38,567 nucleotides of DNA from Mycobacterium sp. 1423905.2 (lineage in GTDB: Bacteria; Actinomycetota; Actinomycetes; Mycobacteriales; Mycobacteriaceae): the NCBI RefSeq assembly GCF_001673155.1, contig NZ_LZLE01000344.1, positions 1 through 38,567 of the forward strand, given 5' to 3'. The notes beneath the pieces were generated by a model, which was not told the DNA's origin, did no database searches, and saw nothing but the letters and a program-made list of their open reading frames with translations. Below, piece after piece: positions 27,467 through 35,716 of this stretch. Both the position numbers and the translations under genes were made by a program. The stretch's first letter is position 1, and each line of letters opens with the position of its first letter.

Positions 27467-28165
27467 ATGGCGACGCGGGCTTCCCGTCCTGGGTTTACCA
27501 GACATTTTACTGACCGATTAGGGCCGCGTCTGCCACCAGTCTTGCTGGCGTCCCTTGGGCTGCTGTTCGGCGGGCTTGCCGTGGGCGTGGCAATGGGCGG
27601 GCTGTTGCCGCTGCCGTACGGTCCGGCGGCGGCGGTAGTGGGGTATGTGCGCGCCGAACCGGTCGCGGTGCAGATCGTTGCGACCGCGGTGTTCGCCTCG
27701 TCCGTGCCCTTGGCGGTCTACGCCGCAGGGGTGGCTGCGCGCCTGCGCGCCCTGGGCGCGCCCGGCGCGTCGACGACGCTGGCCCTGGTCAGCGGCGCGC
27801 TGGCGTCCGGCGCCTTGGCCTTGACTGGGTTGCTGGGGTGGACGTTGTCACGCGCCGACGTCAGCGCTGATGCCGCTCTGGTGCGGGCGCTCTACTACCT
27901 GGCGTTTTTGATCGGCGGCCCGGGTCACGTGGTGGCGCTGGGTCTGCTGGTCGCTGCTATAGCGGTGCCTGGCCGCAGACGCTCGCTGCTGCCGGGGCCG
28001 CTCGCATGGTTCGGCGTCCTCGTGGCCGGAACAGCCGAGTTGACGACCCTGGTGCTGATCTGGCCGGCAGTGGGGCCGCTGTTGCCGGTCGCGCGGGTGT
28101 CGGCATTGGTGTGGCTGCTGGTGGCCGGTGCGTTACTTCCGCGGATGGACCTCGACCCGGTGTAG
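27467..28165 (+). CDS. Multi-pass membrane protein of unknown function
   Basis: Up to 232 residues with about six or seven hydrophobic helices, roughly at 26-48, 65-88, 101-124, 140-163, 176-198 and 205-225. Gly/Ala/Leu-rich, with no motif I recognise. The start is uncertain: ATG 27467 has no ribosome site and an odd polar N-terminus ([14 protein letters not shown]), while a TTG at 27542 would begin at the first helix. The 3' end overlaps the 3' end of rnz by 33 bp on the other strand. I recall no counterpart between PE24 and rnz in M. tuberculosis, so it may be lineage-specific. Confidence 0.65.
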   Translation: MATRASRPGFTRHFTDRLGPRLPPVLLASLGLLFGGLAVGVAMGGLLPLPYGPAAAVVGYVRAEPVAVQIVATAVFASSVPLAVYAAGVAARLRALGAPGASTTLALVSGALASGALALTGLLGWTLSRADVSADAALVRALYYLAFLIGGPGHVVALGLLVAAIAVPGRRRSLLPGPLAWFGVLVAGTAELTTLVLIWPAVGPLLPVARVSALVWLLVAGALLPRMDLDPV

Positions 28166-28975
28166 GTCGTCGCCGAGCTCGATCTGGCCGCTGAACTCGG
28201 TTGCGGCCAGGGCGCGCCACTGCTCTTCCTGCCCGGGCAGCAGCGGCGGCACGTAGTGCGTCAGGATCAACGTTCGGACGCCGCCGCGCTCGGCGGTAGC
28301 GGCGGCTTCCTGCACCGACGAGTGGTAGTCGCAGACGTCCTTGATCCGCTGTTGGGGTACCTGACTCAGGATCTCTTTGCGAATCACGGTATGCACCAAC
28401 GCGTCCGCGCCGGCGGTCAACTGGTCGAGGCTGGCGCACGGCACCGTGTCCCCGGCCAGCACCACCGCAGCGCCGGCGGCTTCGATGCGGAACCCGATCG
28501 TCGGCGCCACGGGGCGGTGGTCGGTCGGGGCCACGCGGATCGTCACGCCATCGCGGTCCCAGACCTGCCCATCGGTGTACTCCTGGACGTCGACCGGCGG
28601 CGGCGCGGTCAGGTCCGCATGGTGGGCGATGCGGTAGCTGATGTCGTGGCCGAACGCCTTGAGCGTGGCGTCCACCACCTCGGCGGTGCCCGGCGGGCCG
28701 ATGACCGGGAACGGCGCGGGGTCCGGCGCGAAGTCGGTCACCCACCTGGTGATCAGCAGGTCGCCCAGCTCGGCGATGTGATCGCTGTGCAAGTGGGTGA
28801 GCAGCAGCGCCGACAGGCCGGCGGCGCCCACCCCGGCGGCGGTGGCGCGCTGCAACACCCCGCGCCCGCAGTCGACCAGGAACGGCTGGCCGCCGGCCCG
28901 TACCAGCGTGGCCGGTCCGGCCCGGTTGGCGTCGGGGATCGGGCTTCCTGTTCCCAGCAATGTGACCTCGATCAT
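28133..28975 (-). CDS. rnz: Ribonuclease Z / ElaC-type metallo-beta-lactamase protein
   Basis: 280 residues of the RNase Z branch, which trims the 3' ends of precursor tRNAs. The N-terminus [20 protein letters not shown] is typical, and the metal-binding HLHSDH motif is at 61-66. A later Asp in VVLAGDT and a His in LILTHYVPP complete the site. The ATG at 28975 gives the usual start; the open frame upstream overlaps the divergent CBS gene and is not family-like. M. tuberculosis Rv2407 occupies the same position with similar length. Some relatives are arylsulfatase-like hydrolases, so RNase Z activity is likely but not proven. Confidence 0.88.
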   Translation of the reverse strand: MIEVTLLGTGSPIPDANRAGPATLVRAGGQPFLVDCGRGVLQRATAAGVGAAGLSALLLTHLHSDHIAELGDLLITRWVTDFAPDPAPFPVIGPPGTAEVVDATLKAFGHDISYRIAHHADLTAPPPVDVQEYTDGQVWDRDGVTIRVAPTDHRPVAPTIGFRIEAAGAAVVLAGDTVPCASLDQLTAGADALVHTVIRKEILSQVPQQRIKDVCDYHSSVQEAAATAERGGVRTLILTHYVPPLLPGQEEQWRALAATEFSGQIELGDDLHRVEVHPRK

Positions 28976-29083
28976 GGGCACATCCTCGCAAGCGGTGGGC
29001 GTCCTTGTCTTTGATGGCTTCCCCGCCGCGGAAGATAGCCGTAGCCTGGTGTGAACCAGATCACCACCCGGCGGGAGGGCTTG

Positions 29084-29512
29084 ATGCGGATCGCGGACGT
29101 CTTGCGGAACAAGGGTGCGGCGGTGGTGACCATCAACCCCGACGCGACGGTCCGGGAACTGCTTGCCGGCTTGGCCGACCAGAACATCGGCGCCATGGTG
29201 GTGGTCGGCGCCGAAGGCGTGGTCGGCATCGTCTCCGAACGAGACGTGGTCCGCCAACTGCACGCCCACGGCGCCAGCGTGCTGTCCCGTCCGGTCTCCA
29301 AAATCATGACCAGCGACGTCGCGACCTGCACCAAGAACGACACGCTCGACGCCATCAGCGTGTTGATGACGCAGAACCGGGTGCGCCACGTGCCGGTGCT
29401 CGACGAGAACAAGCTGATCGGCATCGTCAGCATCGGGGATGTCGTGAAAACCCGGATGGGTGAACTCGAAGCCGAACAACAGCAGCTGCAGTCCTACATC
29501 ACCCAAGGCTGA
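29084..29512 (+). CDS. Tandem CBS-domain protein (Rv2406c-like)
   Basis: 142 residues made of two CBS domains (about 5-63 and 73-125), each with a conserved G-I-V-S-x-x-D pattern ([20 protein letters not shown]). Tandem CBS pairs bind adenosine nucleotides and act as energy or redox sensors; a stand-alone pair like this usually acts on an unknown partner. The ATG at 29084 is chosen for GGGAGGG about 4 nt upstream and because it gives the 142-residue length I recall for the M. tuberculosis protein; an upstream GTG at 29051 has no such site. It is divergent from rnz across 108 bp. Confidence 0.9.
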   Translation: MRIADVLRNKGAAVVTINPDATVRELLAGLADQNIGAMVVVGAEGVVGIVSERDVVRQLHAHGASVLSRPVSKIMTSDVATCTKNDTLDAISVLMTQNRVRHVPVLDENKLIGIVSIGDVVKTRMGELEAEQQQLQSYITQG

Positions 29513-29573
29513 CCAACCGCTGGACGCCCTCGACCGTGCGCGTCGGGCGTCGAGCGTGCACGAGGGGCGGCCA

Positions 29574-29590
29574 AAGCGGCCATACCGCTT
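29574..29590. terminator. Weak hairpin between convergent CBS and MazF-like genes
   Basis: AAGCGG-ccata-CCGCTT, a perfect 6-bp stem with a 5-nt loop, in the 129-bp gap between two converging genes. No U-run follows on either strand, as is common for mycobacterial termination sites. It could work in both directions. Confidence 0.3.
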
Positions 29591-29641
29591 CGTGGGCGCA
29601 CGCCGAACGCCGCCCCCGCGCACTCGCAGCAGATCAGCGGA

Positions 29642-30256
29642 CTAGCGCCAGGAATACTCGGCGCGCAGCCGCGCCGCCACCACGTCGAAAGTCTCCCGCG
29701 CCAGAATGGCGCCCTCGCGACGGATGCTTTCTTCCGGCACGTCGAGCACCCGGTCCAGCCGGACCCAACTCTTCCTGCCCTCGTAATCCCAATCGCCAGA
29801 ACCTATTCCGACCCAGTTGCGGTCCGCGGCGTGATCGTCCTGGCTGGAGAGCATGAGGCCCAGCAGCACAGTGCGTTCCCGCCCCACCACCAGCACCGGG
29901 CGGTCCTTGCCGCGCGTCGGATCGTCTTCGTAGACCACCCAGGTCCACACGATTTCCCCGGGGTCGGCGCGGCCGTCGAGATCGGGGGCATACACCACCT
30001 TCCGCGCCCGCTGGGCCGTCGGAAAGCTGGTCTTGGTCACCGGACGGCCCGCGGTGATCTCGGCGGGCGGGGGCGGGACGGCCATGGCCATAACATTCAC
30101 GGTGACCCTGACGGCGTGCTGCAACTCGCGCAGCACGGTCTGCGTGTTCTGCACGTGACGCACCAATTTGGGGGCCTCGTTGAACACGAGGTTCTCCGCG
30201 AATCGCTGCACGTTTTTCCACTGCGACTTGCCGGGCGTCTTCCTGTCCGGGGCCAT
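29642..30256 (-). CDS. PemK/MazF-family protein with N-terminal extension (Rv2405-like)
   Basis: 204 residues. The C-terminal part (about 95-200) has MazF/PemK features: GEIVWTWVVYEDDPTRGKDRPVLVVGR, a LGLMLSS strand and SWVRLDRVLDVPEESI. MazF toxins are sequence-specific RNases. The N-terminal 90 or so residues (NVQRFAENLVFNEAPKLVRH) are helical and not part of the toxin fold. No antitoxin gene is beside it. The ATG at 30256 lacks a good ribosome site, and the frame is open further upstream into the divergent lepA, so the exact start is uncertain. The long conserved extension and the lack of an antitoxin make a house-keeping role as plausible as a toxin. Confidence 0.8.
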   Translation of the reverse strand: MAPDRKTPGKSQWKNVQRFAENLVFNEAPKLVRHVQNTQTVLRELQHAVRVTVNVMAMAVPPPPAEITAGRPVTKTSFPTAQRARKVVYAPDLDGRADPGEIVWTWVVYEDDPTRGKDRPVLVVGRERTVLLGLMLSSQDDHAADRNWVGIGSGDWDYEGRKSWVRLDRVLDVPEESIRREGAILARETFDVVAARLRAEYSWR

Positions 30257-30301
30257 GTTCGCAGCATAGACGCGCGCGAGAAGCCGCACCCGAACGCACA
30301 A

Positions 30302-30332
30302 TTGTGTCCCGGCAGCTCCGCATGGATACGCT
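30302..30332 (+). promoter_or_regulatory. lepA: Candidate lepA promoter
   Basis: TTGTGT (30302-30307), 19-nt spacer, TACGCT (30327-30332; TANNNT type). Transcription would start near 30340 and give a leader of about 50 nt before the proposed ATC start. The spacer is long and the -35 imperfect. Confidence 0.3.
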
Positions 30333-30389
30333 GGACATACGCACGAAGCGCCGGTCTTCAGGCCGATATCCGTCAACCAGGAGATTCCC

Positions 30390-32231
30390 ATCAGCAGTTT
30401 CGCCGACAAAACTTTCACCCCGCCGGCGCAGATCAGGAATTTCTGCATCATCGCTCACATCGACCACGGCAAGTCGACGTTGGCCGACCGGATGCTGCAG
30501 CTCACCGGCGTGGTTGACGAGCGTTCGATGCGGGCTCAGTACCTGGACCGGATGGACATCGAGCGGGAACGCGGCATCACCATCAAGGCCCAAAACGTGC
30601 GCCTGCCCTGGCGGGTCAACAACGAAGACCACGTGCTGCACCTCATCGACACCCCGGGCCACGTCGACTTCACCTATGAGGTGTCGCGCGCGCTGGAAGC
30701 CTGCGAAGGTGCGGTGCTGCTGGTCGACGCCGCTCAAGGCATCGAGGCCCAGACGCTGGCCAACCTCTACCTGGCGCTGGACCGCGACCTGCACATCATC
30801 CCGGTGCTCAACAAGATCGACCTGCCCGCCGCCGACCCGGACCGCTACGCCGGTGAGCTCGCCCACATCATCGGCTGCGAGCCCGACGACGTGCTGCGGG
30901 TCTCCGGCAAAACCGGCGAGGGCGTGGCGGCGCTGCTCGACGAGGTGGTCCGGCAGGTGCCGCCCCCGGAGGGCCGAGCCGACGCGCCGCTGCGCGCCAT
31001 GATCTTCGACTCCGTCTACGACATCTACCGCGGTGTGGTGACCTACATTCGCGTGGTCGACGGCAAGATCCGCCCGCGCGAACGGATCGCGATGATGTCC
31101 ACCGGCGCCACCCACGAACTGCTCGAGGTCGGCATCGTCTCGCCCGAACCCAAACCCAGCGAGGGCTTGGGCGTGGGCGAGGTCGGATACCTGATCACCG
31201 GCGTCAAGGACGTGCGCCAATCCAAGGTCGGTGACACCGTGACGACGGCCCGCAACGGCGCCGCCGACGCCCTCACCGGTTACCGCGAGCCCAAGCCCAT
31301 GGTGTATTCGGGGCTGTACCCGGTCGACGGTTCGGACTACCCGGTACTGCGTGACGCGCTGGACAAGCTGCAACTCAACGATGCCGCGCTGACTTACGAG
31401 CCGGAGACGTCGGTGGCGCTGGGGTTCGGCTTCCGGTGCGGCTTTCTGGGTCTGCTGCACATGGAGATCACCCGGGAGCGGTTGGAACGTGAGTTCGGCC
31501 TGGACCTGATCTCGACATCGCCCAACGTCGTCTACCGGGTCATCAAAGAAGACGACACCGAGATCGTCGTGACCAACCCGTCGGACTGGCCGGAAGGCAA
31601 GATCCGCACGGTGTACGAGCCGGTGGTGAAGACCACGATCATCGCGCCCAGTGAATTCATCGGCACCATCATGGAGCTGTGCCAGTCGCGTCGCGGCGAC
31701 CTGGGTGGCATGGACTACCTGTCGCCCGAGCGGGTGGAGCTGCGCTACACAATGCCGTTGGGGGAGATCATCTTTGACTTCTTCGACTCGTTGAAGTCGC
31801 GCACCCGCGGCTACGCCAGCCTGGACTACGAGGAAGCCGGCGAGCAGGAAGCCCAACTGGTCAAAGTCGACATCTTGTTGCAAGGCGAGGCGGTCGACGC
31901 GTTCAGCGCCATCGTGCACAAGGATTCGGCGTTCGCCTACGGCAACAAGATGACCACGAAGCTCAAGGAACTCATTCCGCGTCAGCAGTTCGAAGTTCCG
32001 GTACAGGCCGCCATCGGATCGAAAATCATTGCCCGCGAGAACATCCGCGCGATCCGCAAGGACGTGTTGTCCAAGTGCTACGGCGGCGACATCACCCGCA
32101 AGCGCAAACTTCTGGAAAAGCAGAAGGAAGGCAAGAAGCGGATGAAGACCATCGGTCGCGTCGACGTGCCGCAGGAGGCCTTCGTCGCGGCGTTGTCCAC
32201 CGATGCGGCGGGGGACAAGGCCAAAAAGTAG
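30390..32231 (+). CDS. lepA: Elongation factor 4 (LepA) GTPase, non-canonical ATC start
   Basis: About 613 residues. LepA acts on the elongating ribosome and helps in 30S assembly. G1 is AHIDHGKS (22-29); switch I RGITIK, G3 DTPGH and G4 NKID follow. The later EF-G-like domains ([14 protein letters not shown]) and the C-terminal domain ([23 protein letters not shown]) are intact. The frame upstream of the G1 motif, back to a TAG at about 30266, contains no ATG, GTG or TTG; the first TTG (30480) lies after the P-loop and would destroy the enzyme. AGGAG (30379-30383) sits 6 nt before ATC 30390, making AUC the best start; ATT at 30384 is the alternative. The lipoprotein gene begins 2 nt after the stop. 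Confidence 0.9.
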   Translation: MSSFADKTFTPPAQIRNFCIIAHIDHGKSTLADRMLQLTGVVDERSMRAQYLDRMDIERERGITIKAQNVRLPWRVNNEDHVLHLIDTPGHVDFTYEVSRALEACEGAVLLVDAAQGIEAQTLANLYLALDRDLHIIPVLNKIDLPAADPDRYAGELAHIIGCEPDDVLRVSGKTGEGVAALLDEVVRQVPPPEGRADAPLRAMIFDSVYDIYRGVVTYIRVVDGKIRPRERIAMMSTGATHELLEVGIVSPEPKPSEGLGVGEVGYLITGVKDVRQSKVGDTVTTARNGAADALTGYREPKPMVYSGLYPVDGSDYPVLRDALDKLQLNDAALTYEPETSVALGFGFRCGFLGLLHMEITRERLEREFGLDLISTSPNVVYRVIKEDDTEIVVTNPSDWPEGKIRTVYEPVVKTTIIAPSEFIGTIMELCQSRRGDLGGMDYLSPERVELRYTMPLGEIIFDFFDSLKSRTRGYASLDYEEAGEQEAQLVKVDILLQGEAVDAFSAIVHKDSAFAYGNKMTTKLKELIPRQQFEVPVQAAIGSKIIARENIRAIRKDVLSKCYGGDITRKRKLLEKQKEGKKRMKTIGRVDVPQEAFVAALSTDAAGDKAKK

Positions 32232-32233
32232 CA

Positions 32234-32998
32234 ATGGATGTGGCGCGTACTCGCCGGCTTGGCGTGCTGGTGCTCCTGCTGCTCGTGTCGGTCTGCGGAT
32301 GCAGCTTCGCCGTCGGCGGTACGGCCCGTCCGGCGCCGGGCCTCAAGGCGCATCCGCTGCTCGGGGAGACGATCAACCGGGTGCTGCTGGATTCCGATGC
32401 GCTGGCCAAGCTGCTGAACCAACCCTTCAAGGGTGATCCGAAATTGCCGCCGCGATTCGGCGGGCCGGAAAAGCTGCAGAACGGATTGGGCGCGGCCTCG
32501 CCGCTGGAGTGCGCCGGCGTGTCGACGATGACGGTCAGAAGCGCCTACTCGTCGGGCGACGTCAAGAATGTCGCGCGGGAAACCTGGTGGAACACCGAGA
32601 CCGCGTCCAAGGTGATCAGCGTCGCCGAAGCCGTCGTCGCATTCCCCACCGCCTCCGACGCCGACAGCCTCTTCGCGAAGTTCACCGAGCAGTGGGACGG
32701 CTGCAACGGCACCACCGTCACCATCGACGGCGGCACGCTCAATTTCACCGACGACGTCACCGAGGTGCGCGTCGACAACTCTGTGCTGGCGGCAACAATT
32801 TTCGTGCAGTTGTCCGGGTCCCCGTCGGGCAAGAGACCCGAAGCCCGCGCCATCGGGGTGCGCAACAACTGCTTGGTCGAAGTCGAGATCTCGTTTTTCA
32901 GCACCCAGAATCCGTCGGATCAAGGGTCAGGTGACCCGCACACCAGCGCCGTCGAGCTGGCACACGTGATGATGGACAAGATCAGCGCATTGAGCTGA
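32234..32998 (+). CDS. lppR: Sensor-domain lipoprotein, LppR-like
   Basis: 254 residues. The N-terminal signal peptide (RTRRLGVLVLLLLVSVCGC) has a lipobox with Cys23 (or Cys21) as the likely lipidation site, so the protein is anchored outside the membrane. The rest resembles the extracellular sensor domain of PknH: ASPLECAGVSTMTV, the WWNTETASKVISVAEAVVAF stretch and paired Cys residues. The ligand is unknown. It starts 2 nt after the lepA stop, so the two are surely co-transcribed. It converges on the trehalase gene with 5 bp between. The LppR name is by position next to lepA as in M. tuberculosis Rv2403c. Confidence 0.85.
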   Translation: MDVARTRRLGVLVLLLLVSVCGCSFAVGGTARPAPGLKAHPLLGETINRVLLDSDALAKLLNQPFKGDPKLPPRFGGPEKLQNGLGAASPLECAGVSTMTVRSAYSSGDVKNVARETWWNTETASKVISVAEAVVAFPTASDADSLFAKFTEQWDGCNGTTVTIDGGTLNFTDDVTEVRVDNSVLAATIFVQLSGSPSGKRPEARAIGVRNNCLVEVEISFFSTQNPSDQGSGDPHTSAVELAHVMMDKISALS

Positions 32999-33003
32999 GG
33001 CTG

Positions 33004-35040
33004 CTACACCGGCGCGTTGGCGGGCTGGAAGGACCCGGAACCGTCGGCTTCCTCCTCGGCCCGGATCACATGCACCACCGCGTTGATCAACGCCAGGTGG
33101 GTGAACGCTTGCGGGAAATTGCCCAGTTGCCGCCCGGTGCGGGGCTCGATCTCCTCGGCGTAAAGGTGCAACGGGCTGGCGAAGCCCAACAGCCGCTCGC
33201 ACAACCGCTTGGCGCGCGCGACCTCGCCGATCTCCACCAGCGCCGACACCAACCAGAACGAACAGATCGTGAAGGTGCCCTCTTCACCGGACAGGCCGTC
33301 GTCGGTCTCCTCGACCCGATAGCGCAGCACCAAACCGTCCTCGGTCAGTTCGTCGGCGATGGCCAGCACCGTGTTGCGCACCCGCGGGTCCTCGGGCGGT
33401 AGGAACCGCGTGAGCACCACCAACAACAATGACGCGTCCAACGCGTCATCGCCGTAGCGCTGGGTGAACACGCCGCGCCGGTCCACTCCGTGCTTGAGGA
33501 TGTCTTCCTTGATCTCCTCGGCGATCTCCCGCCATTGCTGGGCGTAGCTCTTTTCTCCTTGTCGCTCAGCCAATTTCGAGCCGCGGTCCAACGCCACCCA
33601 GCACATCACCTTTGAGGACGTGAAGTGCTGCGGTTCACCGCGCACCTCCCAGATGCCGCGGTCGGGCTCACGCCAATGCTTGATCGCCTCTTCCACCTGT
33701 TTCTTCAGCACCGGCCACAGCGTCTCCGGGATCTGCTCGCGGGACCTGGCGTGCAGATAGAAGGAGTCGAGGATCGAACCCCAGATGTCGTGTTGCATCT
33801 GGTTGTAGGCGCCGTTGCCGATTCGCACCGGCCGGGCGTGGTCGTAACCCGACAGGTGATGCAACTCCTCCTCGATCAGGCTGCGCTCACCACCGACCCC
33901 ATACATCACCTGCAGCGGATGGCGTTCATTGCTGTTGGCGCCGGACACGTCGGCGATGAACGCGAAGAAGTCGTCGGCTTCGCGGTTCAATCCCAACGTG
34001 TAAAGGCCCCACAACGCGAACGTGGAGTCGCGCACCCAGGCGTAGCGGTAATCCCAGTTACGTTCGCCCTGCGGTGTTTCCGGCAACGACGTGGTGCTGG
34101 CCGCCAGCAAGGCGCCGGTCGGGGAGTAAGTCAGTCCCTTGAGGGTGAGCGCGCTGCGTTGCAGATAGGCCCGCCACGGGTGGTCGGGGAAGTTGCCGAT
34201 GTTGATCCACTGCCGCCAGCACTCGGTGGTCTGCCACATCTTGTCGGCGGCCTCTTCGTAGGTCTGCGGCGCCGGGTGTTTGGTCCAGCTCAACGCGACG
34301 AACACGTCGTCGCCCTCTTTCATCCGGGTCCGCGCCCGCGCCTCCCGCCCCTCCAGGCCGATCCGCAGGTTGGTGGTCAGCCGCAGCGTCGGGTGCGCGT
34401 CCGGTTCCCTGCTGGCGCGGGCGATCGCCTCGCCGTAGGCGTGCGCGGAGTACTCCCATGTCGCGCCCACGCGGTGGTAGTCGAACGCCGGTTCGCACGT
34501 CATCATCAACTCGACGGTGCCGCTGACACACCGAACCGTGCGCAGCAGGATGTGCTCGGCGTCCCAGTCCATCGGGGTGCGCCGGTGCGTCCGGGACCGG
34601 CGTTCGATGTCATGCCACGGCCCCATCACCAGCGCGTCGCGCACGATCAACCAACCGGTGTGGGTTTGCCAAGTGGTTTCCATGATCAGGCTGCCGGGCA
34701 GATAGCGGCGGGCCGACGGCACCGAGACGCCGTAGGGGCCCAGCCGGAAATGCCCGGCGCTGCGGTCCAGGATCGCGCCGAACACGCTCGGAGAGTCGGG
34801 CCGGGGCACACACATCCACTCCACCGACCCGGCCGGCGAGATCAAGCAGGTGGTCTCCCAGTCGGAGAGGAACGCGTAGTCGGCGATCGGCGGGAACGGA
34901 TTGCGCGACGACTGCGGGGCCGGGATCGGCGCCGGGTGGGTCAGATCGACGTGAGTCGGCGGTGCCTCCTCCAACACCTGATCTTCTGTTGTCTCAAGAT
35001 TCTCGCTCGGTGGGTCAGCCGGATGAGCGTGCAGGACCAT
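33004..35040 (-). CDS. treH: GH15-family trehalase (Rv2402-like)
   Basis: 678 residues, glycoside hydrolase family 15, expected to split trehalose to two glucoses. The orthologs in M. tuberculosis and M. smegmatis have been reported to be trehalases. The N-terminal beta domain begins near 50 (PIADYAFLSDWETTCLISPAGSVEWMCVPR). The (alpha/alpha)6 barrel carries NWDYRYAWVRDS (328-339), a family hallmark at the active site, and EEGTFTICSFWLVSALVEIG near the end. The first 45 or so residues are a Pro-rich extension with no clear role. The ATG at 35040 is adopted; a later start near residue 45 is possible. No signal peptide, so cytoplasmic. Divergent from the small membrane protein gene by about 100 bp. 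Confidence 0.88.
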   Translation of the reverse strand: MVLHAHPADPPSENLETTEDQVLEEAPPTHVDLTHPAPIPAPQSSRNPFPPIADYAFLSDWETTCLISPAGSVEWMCVPRPDSPSVFGAILDRSAGHFRLGPYGVSVPSARRYLPGSLIMETTWQTHTGWLIVRDALVMGPWHDIERRSRTHRRTPMDWDAEHILLRTVRCVSGTVELMMTCEPAFDYHRVGATWEYSAHAYGEAIARASREPDAHPTLRLTTNLRIGLEGREARARTRMKEGDDVFVALSWTKHPAPQTYEEAADKMWQTTECWRQWINIGNFPDHPWRAYLQRSALTLKGLTYSPTGALLAASTTSLPETPQGERNWDYRYAWVRDSTFALWGLYTLGLNREADDFFAFIADVSGANSNERHPLQVMYGVGGERSLIEEELHHLSGYDHARPVRIGNGAYNQMQHDIWGSILDSFYLHARSREQIPETLWPVLKKQVEEAIKHWREPDRGIWEVRGEPQHFTSSKVMCWVALDRGSKLAERQGEKSYAQQWREIAEEIKEDILKHGVDRRGVFTQRYGDDALDASLLLVVLTRFLPPEDPRVRNTVLAIADELTEDGLVLRYRVEETDDGLSGEEGTFTICSFWLVSALVEIGEVARAKRLCERLLGFASPLHLYAEEIEPRTGRQLGNFPQAFTHLALINAVVHVIRAEEEADGSGSFQPANAPV

Positions 35041-35141
35041 CCCGACATCATCATCTGTTTACCTGCTCGCCGTCTACCGCAGCTACCGAGGTGTTACCTG
35101 CGTGGAGGCGGTGCCGTTGCGGCGGATTGGTTTCGATTGCC

Positions 35142-35357
35142 ATGGCGCATAGGGTGAACCCAGTGAACGGGTTCTTGAATTGGTGGGACAGCGTCGAGCT
35201 GTGGCTGTCCGGACTCCCGTTCGTGCTGCAGGCACTCGCGGTGATGCCGGTCGTGTTGGGTCTGGCTTTCGCCGCTGCGACAGGACTCGACGCGCTCCTC
35301 GGGAAGGGCATCGCGCTGATGCGCCGGGCCCGCCACTCCGACGAGACAGCCGGCTGA
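35142..35357 (+). CDS. Small single-pass membrane protein (Rv2401A-like)
   Basis: 71 residues from ATG 35142, or 67 from an in-frame GTG at 35154. It begins VNPVNGFLNWWDSVELWLSG, an amphipathic stretch rich in Trp, followed by one long hydrophobic helix (about 27-53) and a basic end. The position between the trehalase gene and subI matches Rv2401A of M. tuberculosis as I recall it. The function is unknown. A 25-codon ORF for another membrane peptide begins 2 nt after its stop. Confidence 0.7.
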   Translation: MAHRVNPVNGFLNWWDSVELWLSGLPFVLQALAVMPVVLGLAFAAATGLDALLGKGIALMRRARHSDETAG

Positions 35358-35359
35358 CG

Positions 35360-35437
35360 ATGCCCCGCTCGCACGTCACGCTGATCCTGGTTGCGCTGGT
35401 CGCGCTGGTCATCGCCGCGTGGTTGCTGGCGCGCTGA
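35360..35437 (+). CDS. 25-residue single-helix membrane microprotein
   Basis: ATG 35360 to TGA 35437 encodes MPRSHVTLILVALVALVIAA plus WLLAR: a basic start, one hydrophobic helix of about 17 residues and a C-terminal Arg. It begins 2 nt after the stop of the Rv2401A-like gene, a spacing that favours translational coupling. No known family. It could be chance, but the topology and coupling are what one expects of a real membrane micropeptide. Confidence 0.45.
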   Translation: MPRSHVTLILVALVALVIAAWLLAR

Positions 35438-35470
35438 CCGGACGCCTCAGGCGCGCGTCGCGCGCTCGAG

Positions 35471-35498
35471 ATGACAGCCGGACGGATTCTGTTAGGCT
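35471..35498 (+). promoter_or_regulatory. Promoter of the Cys-rich leader ORF and cys operon
   Basis: ATGACA (35471-35476; one mismatch to TTGACA), 16-nt spacer, TAGGCT (35493-35498; TANNNT type). Seven nucleotides separate the -10 from the ATG at 35506, so transcription should start at the A of that ATG: the leader ORF mRNA would be leaderless. Confidence 0.65.
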
Positions 35499-35505
35499 TC
35501 GCGCC

Positions 35506-35610
35506 ATGCACGCAGGAACCGTTGCTAGCGAGCGCAATGCCGTCGCGCTCGGCTTCGGTATCCAGCTCGCGGTGTGTTGCGCCGCGCTCGACGTGCACTG
35601 TTGTCGCTGA
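35506..35610 (+). CDS. Leaderless Cys-rich leader peptide of the sulfate-transport operon
   Basis: 34 codons. The C-terminal part reads AVCCAALDVHCCR, with Cys at 24, 25, 32 and 33 (codons at 35575-35580 and 35599-35604) just before the TGA. The ATG is at the predicted transcription start, 7 nt after TAGGCT, with no ribosome site. Leaderless short ORFs ending in Cys runs are known in mycobacteria as cysteine-responsive attenuators of cysteine and sulfur operons. Here the ORF ends 106 nt before subI, the first gene of a sulfate importer. Ribosome stalling at the Cys codons when cysteine is scarce is expected to change folding of the RNA that follows. The peptide itself probably has no function. 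Confidence 0.75.
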   Translation: MHAGTVASERNAVALGFGIQLAVCCAALDVHCCR

Positions 35611-35716
35611 ACCCATCCCCCGTCTGGTGTGGAGTTGGTGGGCTTTCGGCATTTCTGCGATCCATCGCCTTTCCGCAGCACCGGGACCATCCGACACCCG
35701 TACTGAAAGGCCATGA
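35611..35716 (+). promoter_or_regulatory. Attenuator RNA segment that can mask the subI ribosome binding site
   Basis: GCCTTTC (35667-35673) is perfectly complementary to GAAAGGC (35705-35711), which contains the subI ribosome site, so pairing would block subI translation. Directly after the leader ORF stop, CCCATC (35612-35617) can pair with GGTGGG (35637-35642); a ribosome stalled on codons 32-33 would cover the left arm. CTGCG (35655-35659) and CGCAG (35674-35678) form a third possible stem around the anti-ribosome-site segment. Which folds coexist was not computed. No U-run is present, so control of translation is likelier than intrinsic termination. Confidence 0.5.

Noticed and set aside
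30304..31002. GTG-initiated 232-codon frame overlapping the lepA start
   Set aside because: Shares MDTLDIRT with what I recall of the M. tuberculosis LepA extension, but continues in a non-LepA frame with Arg/Ser/Thr-rich sequence.
29634..32234. 866-codon minus-strand open frame opposite lepA and through the MazF-like gene
   Set aside because: Lies antisense to LepA with all GTPase motifs on the plus strand; the minus translation has no recognisable domain.
33625..35157. 510-codon plus-strand open frame opposite the trehalase
   Set aside because: Arg/Gly/Val-rich shadow; the minus strand has the GH15 motifs.
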